A DNA stretch of 64,000 bases from Amorphophallus konjac. Taxonomy: Eukaryota; Streptophyta; Magnoliopsida; Alismatales; Araceae. The translations under genes were made by a program, and so were the position numbers. The stretch covers positions 448,196,053 to 448,260,052 of the forward strand of contig CM040118.1 in assembly GCA_022559845.1 (NCBI GenBank), read 5' to 3'. This document shows positions 44,596-55,900 of the stretch, piece after piece; within the stretch, counting starts at the first letter, position 1; the number at the start of each line of letters is the position of its first letter. Under the pieces are notes generated by a model. That model was not told the DNA's origin, searched no databases, and was given only the letters and a program-made list of their open reading frames with translations.

Positions 44596-46858
44596 ATGTG
44601 GTCCAACGACCCAGGGAGATATGATGGGAACATCCCTTGCAGCTACATAGCTGAGGGTCATGCCATCAATCGATCGCCATTTTTCGATGGAACAAACTAC
44701 CTGTATTGGAAGAATCGAATGGAAGTTTTTCTGTGTGCCCAGGATCATTTGTTGTGACGTGTTGTGAGTAAAGGTCCTTTTGTTTTACTCGAAGTAGACG
44801 ACACCTGGACACCGGACCAGGTCAAAAAATCCACAACAAATTGGAGCGCCATGAATATCATGCAGTGCGCCATCCACCCACTGAATACTCAAGAGTATCC
44901 ACTTACAAGTCTGTAAAAGAAATGTGGGATAGGCTTGAGCTAATCTATGAGGGTACATCTCAAGTCAGGGCCACCAAGGCCAACATGCTAACCAATGACT
45001 ATGAAATGTTCAGGATGAAATCTAACGAATCCATTTCTAAGATGTATGACATGCTCACCCAATTAACTAATTCTTTAAAATCATTGGGAAAAGAATACCA
45101 TGACAGTGAATTAATCAGAAAAATTCTTAGATCTTTCACCCCAGCGTGGCACACTAAGGCCATTGTGATTAAGGACTCAAAGGACTTGTCTGCCATGACA
45201 ATAGACGGCCTGATTGGCTCACTCATGACATACGAGCTGAATATGAAGAGGAGTGAGGAGGACACAAAGCAAAAGAAGATTGTGGCTCTCAAGGTTGCTG
45301 AAAGAACAGACAGCTCGGATGAGAATGACGAAGATAACTTCCCAGAGGCAAGCTCAACTGACCATGCACTTCTCACCCGGCAGTTCAAAAAAATCCTAAG
45401 AGGCAAAAGTAAATTTCAGAGAAGGAATAAAGCTCCTTGGGTAAGCAGAAATTCCAATTTCAGATCTGCTCAAGTTAAGAAATATGACCAAGTTATCTGC
45501 TACCAATGTAAGAAGGCAGGTCACATGCGAGGTGAGTGCCATGAACTCCTTAAGCCAATGCACAAGGCTAAAGGAAAGAAGCCCAAGGCAATGGTCTCCA
45601 CCTGGAGTGATGATGAAGAAGAGAATGAGAGTCCTTCGGCCGATGAAGATGAGGATGACTTCTGCCTCATGGCTGACGGGAGTGAGGATCAAGTAAATAA
45701 CCTTTTTGAAACCTTTTCAATTGAGGATTGGGAAGATGCATATGCTGATCTACTTGAGAAGTGTGAAATGTATAAAAAGGAGAATAAGCATTTGAAGAAA
45801 AAGATCAACGCTCTCGCTCATGATAAATCTGCCAACAAAGAGTTAGAAACCTTAAAGACTAAAAATGAAGAACAGAAAAAACAAGTTGAAACTCTTGAAA
45901 CCATCCACTCAGATCTGATAGGATTAAAGGAAGAAAATGATGTTCTAGGAAAATAGCTAAGCCAGACCAACTTGAAATGTGAAGATTGGGAGAAAGAAAA
46001 CCAACTCAATCTTGAAAAATATGAGGCCGTTAACGCTGTTAATATTGAGCTACAAAAAAATTTGGAAAGAGTAGAAGAAGAGCTAAAAAATAAACAATCC
46101 ACCCTTGAGAGAATGACCCAGGGTAAATCTAACTTAGATGCTATCTTAGGTACCCGGGTTAATTTCAGAAAGGAAGGGCTGGGTTTTAATCCCACTGAGA
46201 AGAGACCTTTTGAATTCAAGACTACAATCTTCTGTCCTGAGAAAGGGAAACTGATTGTTGAAGAACCAATAGAGGAGAGCCCTAGCAATCATGCTACTCA
46301 ATCAGGTCGAGGCACCAACCTACAGACTCGACACAATTCTGCTAAGCCACAAGCTTAACGCAGGCACGCCAAATGCCAAGGTCGACACCATGGCCAAGCA
46401 GGTCGACACTTTAGTGCTCAACAGAGTCCTACAGATCGATGGACCGACCCACAAGGTCAACACCATAGTCAAACAGGTCAACACTTCAGTGCAAAACAAG
46501 GTTCTTCAGGTCGATGCACCAGGGATATGCCTCGACATAGCTCATTCTCCCACTTTGGAAAGAAAAACCGTTCCAATGACACAAGAAGGTTCAACAGCCA
46601 GCCCAACTTGGATGCCTTCCACACCCAATTCAACCCTATTGGAAACCAAAAAACCAGACCTCAACCCAACATACATTCCCTAAAATTCATGAAATCTGCT
46701 TGTCGTACATGCAACCAACCGGGACACACCGACAACCAATGCTGGTTCAATCATAGAATGAAGGCCTTTAAGCAAGTTTGGATTCGAAAGAATTTATTGC
46801 ATGATTTGAACTGTGACTGTGGACCCAAATTTGTTTGGGTTCCAAAGATCTCTGCTTA
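44596..46858 (+). pseudogene. SIRE-like copia gag, disrupted
   Basis: Starts at ATG 44,596 shortly after the primer site, with an F-F-D-G-T-N-Y-x-Y-W motif typical of copia gag. TGA at 44,755-44,757, a frame change near 44,890 and TAG at 45,954-45,956 break it. The UBN2-type gag domain covers about 44,890-45,290. A CCHC knuckle (C-Y-Q-C-K-K-A-G-H-M-R-G-E-C) is near 45,500. A Glu/Lys-rich coiled coil follows (about 45,760-46,110), then a second knuckle-like C-x2-C-x4-H-x4-C near 46,700. A long gag with a coiled coil fits the SIRE lineage. Inactive. Confidence 0.85.
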
Positions 46859-46906
46859 ATGTCTTCTATGCAGGATTGCCTAGCAGCCCATCACAACCGT
46901 TGATAC

Positions 46907-49900
46907 TTGGACAGCGGCTGCTCACGGCACATGACGGGAGACAAGAAGAAATTCAGCCATTTAATCAAGAGAGAAGGAGGCCAAGTAAGGTTTGGAGGCA
47001 AGGATAAGGGAAAGCTAATTGGCACAGACACCGTAGGTAAGAATTTCTCCAACTCCATTGACAATGTGATGCTCGTGGAAGGCCTTGAGCACAATCTACT
47101 TAGCATAAGTCAGCTATGCGATAAAGGCCATAAGGTAATGTTTGATGCTAGTGAATGTAGAATCTTTGAGAAAAACTTTGAATCTGTGCTCTTCATAGGT
47201 CATAGAGTTAATAATGTTTATATGGTGGACCTTGATGCATCTAATTCTGAAGGCTTGTGCTTGACTGCCAACCAGCTCAGTGATACAGGCCTATGGCATC
47301 GACGGTTGGGACATGTCAGCTATGGCACTCTACATAAACTATCCAAACATGGGATGGTTAAAGGTTTGCCAAAATTGGCCTATACAAAAGTTGACCAGGT
47401 TTGTGAAACTTGCTCTTTAGGTAAGCAAACTAGAAAAACCTTCAAATCTAGAAGTGAGGATTTGTCATCCATGTCTCTTGAATTTTTGCATATGGATTTG
47501 TTCGGTTCAACAAGAACAGCTAGCATTAATGGGAAAAGATTTGGATATGTGATAGTTGATGATTTCTCACGCTTTACATGGATTTTCTTCCTCACTAATA
47601 ACGAATGATGCCTTTCTTGTGTTTCAGAAAGTTTTCAGAAAAGTAAAGCAAGAAGGAAAATTCAAAATCTCCACCATCTTGTCTGATAATGGAGGAGAAT
47701 TCAAAAACTCATCCTTTTCTAAACTATGTGATCAAGAAGGCCTAACACATAGATTTTCTTCTCCCAAGACCCTAAAGCAAAACGGCATTGTGGAGAGGAG
47801 GGATCAGACAATCGTGGAGATCGCCCGGACTATGTTAATTAAGAGCCAACTCCCAAGGATGTTCTGGGCTGAAGCAACAAACACGGCATGCTACATAATT
47901 AATAGGGCGATGATAAGGCCAAAGTGTAAGAAAACCCCTTATGAGATGTTGAAAGGTAAGAAACCCAATTTGGCTTACTTTAGAGCATTTGGATCCAAGT
48001 GCTATGTGCATAACAATGACAAATCAGATTTGGACAAATTTGAAGCCAAAAGTGACATTGGAGTATTTCTGGGTTATGCTGAAACATCAAGGGCTTATAG
48101 TGTTTTTAATATGAAGAATCAAACCGTGGAAGAAACTTCACACATTGTGTTTTCTGAAAAGAATGGTGAATCTAACGAAGACATTTCTGACAAGGAAAAG
48201 AAGGAAGAAGATGGAGGATTTCTGGAATCTAAGGAAGATCAAGGAGATGGCAGCCAACCACTACTCATAGAGCAAGAGGCAGGTCGGTCGACCGAATTCC
48301 CTACGCATACGACGCTGCCTGGTGAGTCCTCTACTCATCTACGCACCTTAAGAGATCATCATGTGCAAAATATCATAGGTAACTTGCATGACCCTCCTAA
48401 GACCAGGTCATTTCTTAAAGATGTTCATAATGATGACCTTATTGCCTTAGTCTCTCAATTTGAACCCAAAAGTATTGAAGATGCCTTGCAAGATGAAAAT
48501 TAGGTTAATGCCATGCATGATGAACTCAACCAAGTTGAAAGAAACTCAATTTGGAATCTAGTTCTCAGACCAACCGACCAGCATGTCATTGGGACTAGAT
48601 GGGTTTTTAAGAACAAGCTTAATGAAGAAGGGACCATCATTAGAAACAAGGCTAGGCTGGTAGCCAAGGGATATAACCAAGAAATTGGAATTGACTTTGA
48701 TGAATTTTATGCCCCCGTTGCAAGACTAGAAGCCATCAGAATTTTATTGGCATTTGCATGCTCCCTAGGAATAAAACTTCAACAAATAGATGTTAAGAGT
48801 GCCTTTCTGAATGGCTTGATAAAAGAAGAGGTATTTATAGAACAGCCCCCTGATTTTGAACTAGGTGATTTGCCTAACCATGTTTACAAATTGAACAAGG
48901 TACTATATGGACTAAAGCAGGCTCCACGGGCCTGGTATGACAGACTTAGTGCACATCTGACCAGCGAAGGCTACATCAGAGGTAAGATTGACCAAACACT
49001 CTTTACCAAGGTAATGAATGGCCACATTATCATTGTACAGGTATATGTAGATGACATTGTGTTTGGTTCAACTGATTCTAACATGTGCAAGCAATTTGCT
49101 GAACTTATGATAAGGGAATTTGAAATGAGCCTCATGGGAGAACTCCAATTTTTTCTTGGACTGCAGATCACACAGATGAAGGAAGGGTTCTTCATAAATC
49201 AATCCAAATATACATTGGAGGTCCTAAAAAGGTTTGGAATGAAGGAAGCCAAACACATATTCACGCCCATGGGAACAAATGCATCTTTAGATGCGGATAA
49301 GAATGGTAAATATGTAGATTCCAAAACATACCGAGGTATAATCGGGTCTCTTTTATATCTCACTGTTTCTAGGCCTGATATTCAATTTAGTGTGTGTATG
49401 TGCGCTCGATTTCAAGCCAATCCTAAAGAATCTCATTTCATATGAAAAGGATTTTAAGATACATTGCTAACACACATGTCTTAGGGCTGTGGTATCCTGC
49501 ATCATGTTCTTTTGATTTAATCTCATATACTGATGTTGATTATGCTGGATGTAAACTTGATAGAAAAAGTACAAGTGGCTACTGCTAATACTTAGGTGGG
49601 TGCTTAGTTTCATGGGCTTCCAAGAAGTAGCACTCTGTTGCACTTTCCACTGCAAAAGCTGAACACATTGCTATAGATAATTGTGGAACCCAGGTGCTAT
49701 GAATAAAGCACCAACTCCAGGACTACGGAGTAGATCTTGGATGCACACCCATCTTGTGTGATAATACCAGTGCCATTAACTTAACCAAGAATCCCATTCA
49801 GCATTCCCGCACAAAACACATTAAGATAAGGCATCATTTCCTCCGGGATGAAGTAAGCAAGACAAACTTTCAATTTCACTTTGTTGAATATGAGAAGCAA

Positions 49901-49987
49901 ACTGCTAATATTTTTACAAAACTTCTGGGAAATGACAGATTTTCTACCTTGAGGAGAGAATTGGGTATGTGCAGACCCCCCAATTGA
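46907..49987 (+). pseudogene. SIRE-like copia pol: PR, INT, RT, RNase H
   Basis: Protease active site D-S-G-C at 46,910. GAG-pre-integrase H...H...C-x2-C at about 47,293-47,415. Integrase has its first D in H-M-D-L-F-G and a later D in S-D-N-G-G-E-F. The frame shifts near 47,600. RT begins around 48,530, after an in-frame TAG at 48,501-48,503, and has Y-V-D-D-I near 49,047. RNase H (about 49,440-49,960) has a frameshift and TAA/TAG stops, and ends with the T-K-H-I-K-I-R-H-H-F motif. Order PR-INT-RT-RH confirms Ty1/copia. Confidence 0.88.
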
Positions 49988-50040
49988 TTCTTTTAGTTTG
50001 ATCAAGTTCATTCTAGCATGAGAGGCCCTTGTTTGATATT

Positions 50041-50052
50041 GATAGGGGGAGA
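50041..50052 (+). promoter_or_regulatory. Polypurine tract of SIRE-like element
   Basis: TTGATAGGGGGAGACC about 55 bp after the pol end. The LTR start seen at 42,626 does not follow within the next 260 bp, so the 3' LTR is lost or replaced. Confidence 0.7.
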
Positions 50053-50309
50053 CCATCCTACTGTTTAGATCGCTGCATCCTCATAGTTGCATCTTAGTGT
50101 TAGTGTTCCCATGTGTGAGCGACGTCACGCGGTTCGGAGATGAAGACGGAGAGAGCGGAGCGCGCGGGCTCCTCTTTTGCTTTTATCCTGGTGCTTTAAG
50201 CTGCAACACAAAGAGATCAAGAGAGAAGAGATAAGGGGCCACCACGGGAGATTGCTCCGGCGGGGCGAGCGGGACAGATATAATGCAAAAATCAAATAAC
50301 GGAAATTGA
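50053..50309. other. Remnant 3' of the copia element
   Basis: No LTR start and no ORF. From about 50,110 the sequence becomes purine-rich and unrelated. Confidence 0.45.
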
Positions 50310-50740
50310 AACGGCCATTGCGGGAAGTAACTCGCCGTGGCCTCGAGAATATAACAGTTAGAAGAATAACACGTAATATAATGGCGGGAATTTAAACGGT
50401 CATTGCGGGAGATGACCCTCCGCGGCCTCGAGAATATAACAGATATAAGAGACAGATATGAAGAATAACACGTAATATAATGATAGAAATTTAAACGGCC
50501 ATTGCGGGAGATGACCCTCCGCGGCCTCGAGAATATAACAGATATAAGAGACAGATACGAGAGTGATGCAGATTATGAAGAACAAAATTTAAACGGCCAT
50601 TGCGGGAAGTAACTCGCCGCGGCCTCGAGAATATGGCAATTATAAGAGACAAATGTGAGAAAGAGGCAGAATATGAATGACAAAAATTAAACGGCCATGG
50701 CGGGAAGTAACTCTCCGCGGCCTCGAGAATATAAGGTGAT
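50310..50740 (+). repeat. ~100-bp tandem repeats, five copies
   Basis: AAACGGCCATTGCGGGA(A/G) ... CGGCCTCGAGAATATA recurs at about 50,310, 50,393, 50,494, 50,592 and 50,689, with AT-rich spacers (AACACGTAATATAATG or ATAAGAGACAGATA). Each core has GC-rich inverted half-sites (GCGGGA...CTCCGCGGCC). Confidence 0.9.
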
Positions 50741-50744
50741 CGCC

Positions 50745-52143
50745 AGGGGTCGAGGACCCCAAAATAGAAAGAGATCACGCCTACCTCAAGAGCGGGAGAC
50801 GGTGGGTTGCTTCTTCCTCTCCTACCGGCCGGCCGACAGAGAGGGCTTTCCTCGGTTACCCTTGCAAAATAATAGACAATAAATGAACGGAATTAGAAAA
50901 CGGCAGTGTAGTAATAATTCCTTGCAATAAAAGTAACGAGATCGTGACCTGACACACACCTGGTTGGTGTGGTTTTAAATCCCTCTCGGACTCGAGTAGG
51001 AGGAAAATGCGATGACGAATGCAAGAAGTATGCAACAGGCGACGCCCTTATGAAGGGAGATAGAGGATGCGGTATGATGAATGTAAAGAACTATAGGGAA
51101 AAAGGGGAAGAAATGGCTTATTGGATGAGCCGATGGTGAGATCCGGCGGAGCTTCGGCAGCGTGGGGATGACGTGGAAGCGCGGTGGACGAAGACAGCCT
51201 TCCTCTCGCGAGCCTGGACACCCGAGAAGCCGGCAGGACCTCCTCCTACAAAAAGACCACACGGGTTAGAAAAATGACTCCGGCAGCCTCTGGGCTCCGA
51301 CAGCCTATCGGATCGCTTCTTAGCTCCCTCAGAACTGAGGGGGTGGGCCTCTATTTATAGGGCTCCGGAGGTTAGAGGCGTCCAGGACCCTGGACACTTC
51401 TATCAGGGCCGAAGTAATATTTTATTCTATTTTTATTCATTTTTTTCAAATATTTTCATGGAGGCGTCCAGGGTCCCGGATGCCTCAATAAGGTCCACCG
51501 AACTCCACCGAAAGCCGCACGCGGTTTGGTACAACGCGTGGTTTTGTGAGCGGCGCCTCGTGATTCAGAAATGGGCGCGTCCAGTTGTCTGGACGCTTCC
51601 ACAATTGGCTTTTTTCACACACGACAAACCGTCGGTCGGTGGACGGGGCCCGGTGGGCAAGTTGATGGAGGCGTCCAGAGTCCTGGACGCCTCCAAAAAA
51701 ATTTTTTTTTTTATTTTTGTTTTGTTTTTATGCCAAAGCTGGCATTTTTGTATTTTTTATATTTGTTTTCATGGAGGTGTCCAGGGGCTGGACGCCTCCA
51801 TAAATATATATATATTTTATGTATTTTTTGTCTTAAAAAATAAATTAAAGTAATGGAGGCATCCAGGGGCCTGGACGCCTCCATTAAGACCCCCCGGGTC
51901 CGCTGAAAAGGCGTCGGCAGCTCCCCGGCGGGCACCCTTCCTGGTTTCGGAATTCTTTGGCGTGTCTGAATGGTGTTGATGCCGTCCTAATGCTGCAACG
52001 AGACAATTCTGGATGCCGAAAAGGGCAGAAGAAGATTCAAGAAAAGGAAGCACTCAAGTGATTCAAAAATGCGTAAGCCGTCGCGGGGCGTCGTACAGTA
52101 ATATGAGACTTTCTCAGGAGACGTCAGGAAAGACGTGTCTACA
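50745..52143 (-). mobile_element. Minus-strand LTR, Tat/Ogre-like family
   Basis: On the minus strand it starts TGTAGACACGTC at 52,143, preceded by a polypurine tract. U3 holds six GGCGTCCAGG/CCTGGACGCC palindromes. The TATA box is CTATAAATAG (51,351-51,360). Further in is a CGGCCGGCCGGTAGGA block (50,820-50,836) like that of the LTRs at 11.9 and 34.1 kb. The left boundary is imprecise: an inverse TGGCGATCACC near 50,733-50,743 is the only hint. Confidence 0.62.
51377..51885. repeat. GGCGTCC palindrome cluster 1 (six copies)
   Basis: Copies at 51,377, 51,461, 51,573, 51,666, 51,772 and 51,851, each a 21-34 bp dyad such as GGCGTCCAGAGTCCTGGACG; spacers are T-rich. Confidence 0.93.
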
Positions 52144-52158
52144 GCTGCCCCACCTTGG
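52144..52158 (-). promoter_or_regulatory. Polypurine tract of minus-strand Tat element
   Basis: Minus strand AAGGTGGGGCAGC directly before TGTAGACACG. This marks the LTR at its left as a 3' LTR and the element as minus-stranded. Confidence 0.6.
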
Positions 52159-53226
52159 CGTCTGCTTTGCAAGGGAGTGACACGTAATGGAAGGGTATCG
52201 AAGTGAAATGGAATGAAGTGGGAGCGAACTGATAAGTTGATGCCAAGGTGTGATGAGACGCGCTTTTGACGTTACTGTTTGGAATCTTTCCTGAAGTTTC
52301 AATGAGGCGACCTTGAAGGAGGTCTTTCAAATTTTGACGACTTTCTTGGACGGAGATCAAATAAGGGAGGGTGAGATGTGCGCTCAGGCAGGAAACAAAA
52401 AGAGACCAACTTCTCGATGTGGAAGTACCTGGGTCATAAACCTGCAGGTTTCACCTTCGGTGAGCGGTTACTAGCCAATGTGGAAGTGCTGCGGCTAAGG
52501 TGGGTCAAACAAAGTAAAAAGTAAAGAAATATCTGAGAGTCTGTCCAAACAAGGGTCTTCTTTGGAAGAGCAGCGTAGGGCCGTTTCAAGGAAACTCAGT
52601 ATTTCATTCGGAGTGGAATATCTCATATTTGTAGGAATTGAAACACAACGGCTTTCACAATCGAATCACTTGAATGATCTTCCGCAATAAATCAAAGTCC
52701 TATATGAATGCATGCTGGGTTTAAATAAAAATTTAAAACAAACTAAAATAGAAAATAGCCAAGGATAATATTGTCAACTTGTTAAGAATGGGTCAGGATA
52801 CCGATCCAGTGAGCCGACACTGGGCTGGGGCCCATTTATCCGCGCACCAACTCACTGGATGGAACCGCCGTCCCCATGCTATCACAAGTTAACGGCCTAT
52901 CCGTACAACCCAAATTCTTCCGCGATCATCACTATTTTTGTTGAAGGGGAACTCAAATCCCAGATTCGTTCGGGCCGCGAGGTCCTTGACATGTTCTAGT
53001 AGCGTAGGTATCATATACTACGATGCATGACATGGTGGGACCAACCATTGAAAGGTGGGACAGGAGATAGGACAAAGACGTCTGTTAGTAAAACCTGCAC
53101 AGGCCAGCATGGATTAATAACATCAGAAAGTAACAGAATCGCACCACAATGGAAAGGAGATCTAGCCAAAATCCTGACACTGATCGCTGATGTGACATGT
53201 TCTGTCCTGTAGCGATCTTCCCTTCC
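52159..53226. other. Internal Tat DNA without supported gene
   Basis: No ORF with a domain. By position, it is the 3' untranslated part of the minus-strand element and the upstream region of the plus-strand PMD gene. Confidence 0.45.
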
Positions 53227-53232
53227 TATAAG
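53227..53232 (+). promoter_or_regulatory. TATA box of PMD gene 1
   Basis: TTCCTATAAGAACTCCCC, 95 bp before the ATG at 53,322. Confidence 0.6.
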
Positions 53233-53321
53233 AACTCCCCTTAGGCTAGTTCATTCAAATGCACCAAGGTGGATTTTGGAAGCTCAGGAGAGGAAGGATA
53301 GGAGAATCTAGAGATCTCAAG

Positions 53322-54734
53322 ATGGAAGGAGAGTCTTCCCGTGTTATGAAGAGGAGCAGGCCTGGCAGCGAGATTAGGCGACTCTCCGACCTCGAGGGTC
53401 ATCTCAGCGGGATGATCATGTCGCATATGGTAAGCTGATTCATTTCAACTTTTCTCCTCTTGAACCTTCTTCTCACTTGCTCCCTTCCTCCTTCTTTCTT
53501 TTCCTTTTTCAGCCATATCCACTCTCCGGGCCCGAGGAAGTTTTCCAAATTGCCATGGCTTTCAAAGTTAACTTCCAACATATCCATCGGCATGAGGGCC
53601 ATACTCTCGAAGTGGCATCTGCAGGGGCTCCTTATTCACGCCAAACACTACGAGAAGATTCGTATGGATTGGGCGGTTATGGGCGCACTAGTGGAGATCT
53701 GGCATCCCCAGACCCACACTTTTATCTTCCCGACCTTCGAGGCGACCATCCTCCTCGAGGAGGTGGAACTTCTGCTCGGATTGAAGAAATTCAAGAGTGA
53801 CGGGAAGGTGAAGGCTATGCGGATGCTGACACGGGGGACTTCCGAAAGCGTCCTTGGAAGCTTCATGCCGCCCGACGCAGCCCGAAAGGTTCGTACTCAA
53901 AAGGTAATTGATTTACAAAAGCTCGCGGAATGGGTCATAGAGGCCCTGAGAGGGTTACTAGACAATGACTATTTGGAGGGAATCATGAAAGGGTTCACCA
54001 TTTGTTTGGCGGGTGCTCTCTTGTTTCCTTATACCGACAACATGGTGGAGGAAGACCAACTGAGTGCTATCTGCGGGATCTGGCGTGGAAAGAGGGTGGG
54101 ACCCGCTGTCCTTGCCTACCTGTATAGTGGCCTTTCTGCCTCGAGCATGGGTAAGCCTCCTTTTGGTTGCGCACTTGTCCTAAATTGTTGGCTGGATTTG
54201 CATTTCAAGTTTGATCACCGTGAGGGAATGCCAACCGCTTCGAAGCTCTTCCAACAAAGCCCCCTTTATCACATAGCCGACGTGTTAGGCTTCGGTGGCA
54301 TCGTGGCGAACCGTGTTCCGTGGCTAAAGAGACGTGAAGACTGGCGGTCTCACTTTCGAACCGTGACACAAAGCTTCTTCTCTTGCGCACCGACATGTTT
54401 ACTCCTGCTTGAGCTCCTCATGAGGTCTTCTTGTGAAGTTGATCTCCAACTGATTGGTGCGACCGAGTTTGTCCTTTACAACGCGCATCGATGCTGCCTC
54501 CATATCAGCATTCCACGTCATTCATTCCCACTACCGACTGGCATCGTTCCTTTGAAGAAGAGAGAGTTGGGCACTGAAGCGGATGCGAAGGAAGCGAAGG
54601 CCGTCAAAGCACCCTGGAAGACAAGTGTTGCGGGAAAGGCCTTAGCGCATGTGGGGGAAGAATGCGAGCTGTGGAGGGCTTATGTAACTGAACTGGGGAA
54701 GTTAAGGCCTAAGGCGCCTAAGCCCCTGATGTAA
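53322..54734 (+). CDS. PMD-like gene 1 (Tat-associated, two exons)
   Basis: Exon 1 (53,322-53,429) encodes a basic 36-residue start and ends at a GTAAGC donor. A pyrimidine-rich tract and CAG at 53,510-53,512 open exon 2, which stays open to TAA at 54,732-54,734. From about 53,590 the product matches the plant mobile domain/DUF7745-like pattern: W-x-L-x-x-L-L, M-x-A-L-V-E-I-W, T-H-T-F-x-F and L-E-E-V-E-L-L-L-G-L, then V-L-A-Y-L-Y and L-N-C-W-L. The phase-0 join of exons leads into a different frame from the PMD, so a one-base shift or an unseen intron lies between 53,513 and 53,590. An AATAAA follows at about 54,752. Probably an antisense accessory gene of a Tat element; function unknown. Confidence 0.65.
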
Positions 54735-54751
54735 CTCGTCCTGCTTTCTGA

Positions 54752-54757
54752 TGGAAT
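54752..54757 (+). terminator. Poly(A) signal of PMD gene 1
   Basis: AATAAA about 18 bp after the stop codon. Confidence 0.6.
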
Positions 54758-54930
54758 AAAATCTGGAATTTGGATGTTTCGGACCCCCGTCCCCCTAATT
54801 ATTATTTTTTTGTGATTTATTTTTCTTTGTGTTTTTTTTATTTTTGTTACGCTTATCTGGAATGATTTTTATTTTTATTATTATTTTCTTTTTTCTCTCT
54901 TTTTTCTTTTTTTTTTGAAAATTTTATTAT

Positions 54931-55215
54931 GGGGGCGTCCAGAGTCCTGGACGCCCCTAAGCTTTTATTTTTATTTTTAAAATTTTTATTTTTTGGGGGC
55001 GTCCAGGGTCCTGGACGCCCCTAATTCTTTTATTTTTATTTTAAAATTTTTATTTTTTGGGGGGCGTCCAGGGTCTTGGACGCCCCTATAATACTTTTTT
55101 TTAATTTTTGGAATTTTTTGTTTGGGGGCGTCCAGGCGCCTGGACGCCCCTACTTTTTTTGAATTTTTGAAAAAAAAAAGAAAAAAGTGGGGGCGTCCAG
55201 GCGCCTGGACGCCCC
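54931..55215. repeat. GGCGTCC palindrome cluster 2 (five copies, regular)
   Basis: Copies at 54,931, 54,994, 55,058, 55,123 and 55,188: spacing 63, 64, 65 and 65 bp. Each is GGGGGCGTCC, 5-8 bp, GGACGCCCC, separated by T/A-rich DNA. Confidence 0.95.
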
Positions 55216-55232
55216 AAAAAAGGGTGATTCCT

Positions 55233-55240
55233 TATATAAA
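55233..55240 (+). promoter_or_regulatory. TATA box of PMD gene 2
   Basis: CCTTATATAAAGGGGGG, 18 bp after the last palindrome of cluster 2 and 88 bp before the ATG. Confidence 0.75.
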
Positions 55241-55320
55241 GGGGGGCCTCACCCCCCCCTTCCACTTCTACTATTCATTCTGACGACTTGTTCACTCTAA
55301 ACGACCTATTCCCAGTTCCA

Positions 55321-55527
55321 ATGGAGCAAGGAGGCCCGAGCCAGGGTGGAGAGAAGCGGAAACGACGGGCTCGTCATCCGAGGAGGTCGAGGGATCATGC
55401 AAAGGAGGCTGCCGCAGGAGAGGAGATCGCTGCGGAAGAGGAGATAGCCGCGGAAAAGGAGGCGCCTCCTTTGGCCGTGGAGGGCCCTGCGGGCGCTGGC
55501 GACGCGGGAGAGGACGAGTACGATCCA
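55321..55527 (+). pseudogene. PMD-like gene 2, exon 1
   Basis: ATG at 55,321 opens 69 codons: a Lys/Arg-rich segment (E-K-R-K-R-R-A-R-H, a likely nuclear signal), then a Glu/Ala-rich acidic stretch. It ends ...Y-D-P at a CCA|GTAAGC donor. The matching acceptor is at 63,271-63,272, phase 0, so this is the start of the PMD gene resumed at 63,273. It has its own core promoter. Confidence 0.65.
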
Positions 55528-55615
55528 GTAAGCCCCTTAGACTTCCATTCTATTGGTTCACTAGGCTAAACGGGCGGACGAGAAGCTGTGTGGAGAAGGC
55601 CGAGGAGTGGGGGAA

Positions 55616-55848
55616 GGAGGCGTCTAGGGGCCTGGACGCCTCCAAAAAATTTTATTTTTATTTTTATTATTTGTTTTTTTAGGTTATTATGTAAATAAAA
55701 TAAATAAATAAATAAAAAATAAGGAGGCGTCCAGGGCGGTGGACGCCTCCACGAAAATATTTATTATTTATTTATTTTTGTTTTGATTTTTGTTAAAAAA
55801 AGAAATAAAAAAAATAGGAAGGAGGTGTCCAGAAGGTTGGACGCCTCT
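55616..55848. repeat. GGCGTCC palindrome cluster 3 (three copies, intronic)
   Basis: Copies at 55,616, 55,722 and 55,820 in the intron of PMD gene 2, before the LTR element. Arms are GGAGGCGTC/GACGCCTCC. Confidence 0.93.
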
Positions 55849-55895
55849 AAAAATATATGTATAATAAATATTATGTACAGTGTTATTGTTTATTA

Positions 55896-55900
55896 TTATC
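55896..55900. repeat. Left target duplication of Tat element
   Basis: TTATC, identical to 63,226-63,230. Confidence 0.95.

Noticed and set aside
50310..50740. CRISPR-like pattern of spaced repeats
   Set aside because: Repeats are long, imperfect and in plant nuclear DNA next to retroelements; they are tandem repeats.
54931..55215. CRISPR-like regular palindromic array
   Set aside because: Spacers are T/A-rich and alike rather than unique; no cas genes; eukaryotic transposon context.
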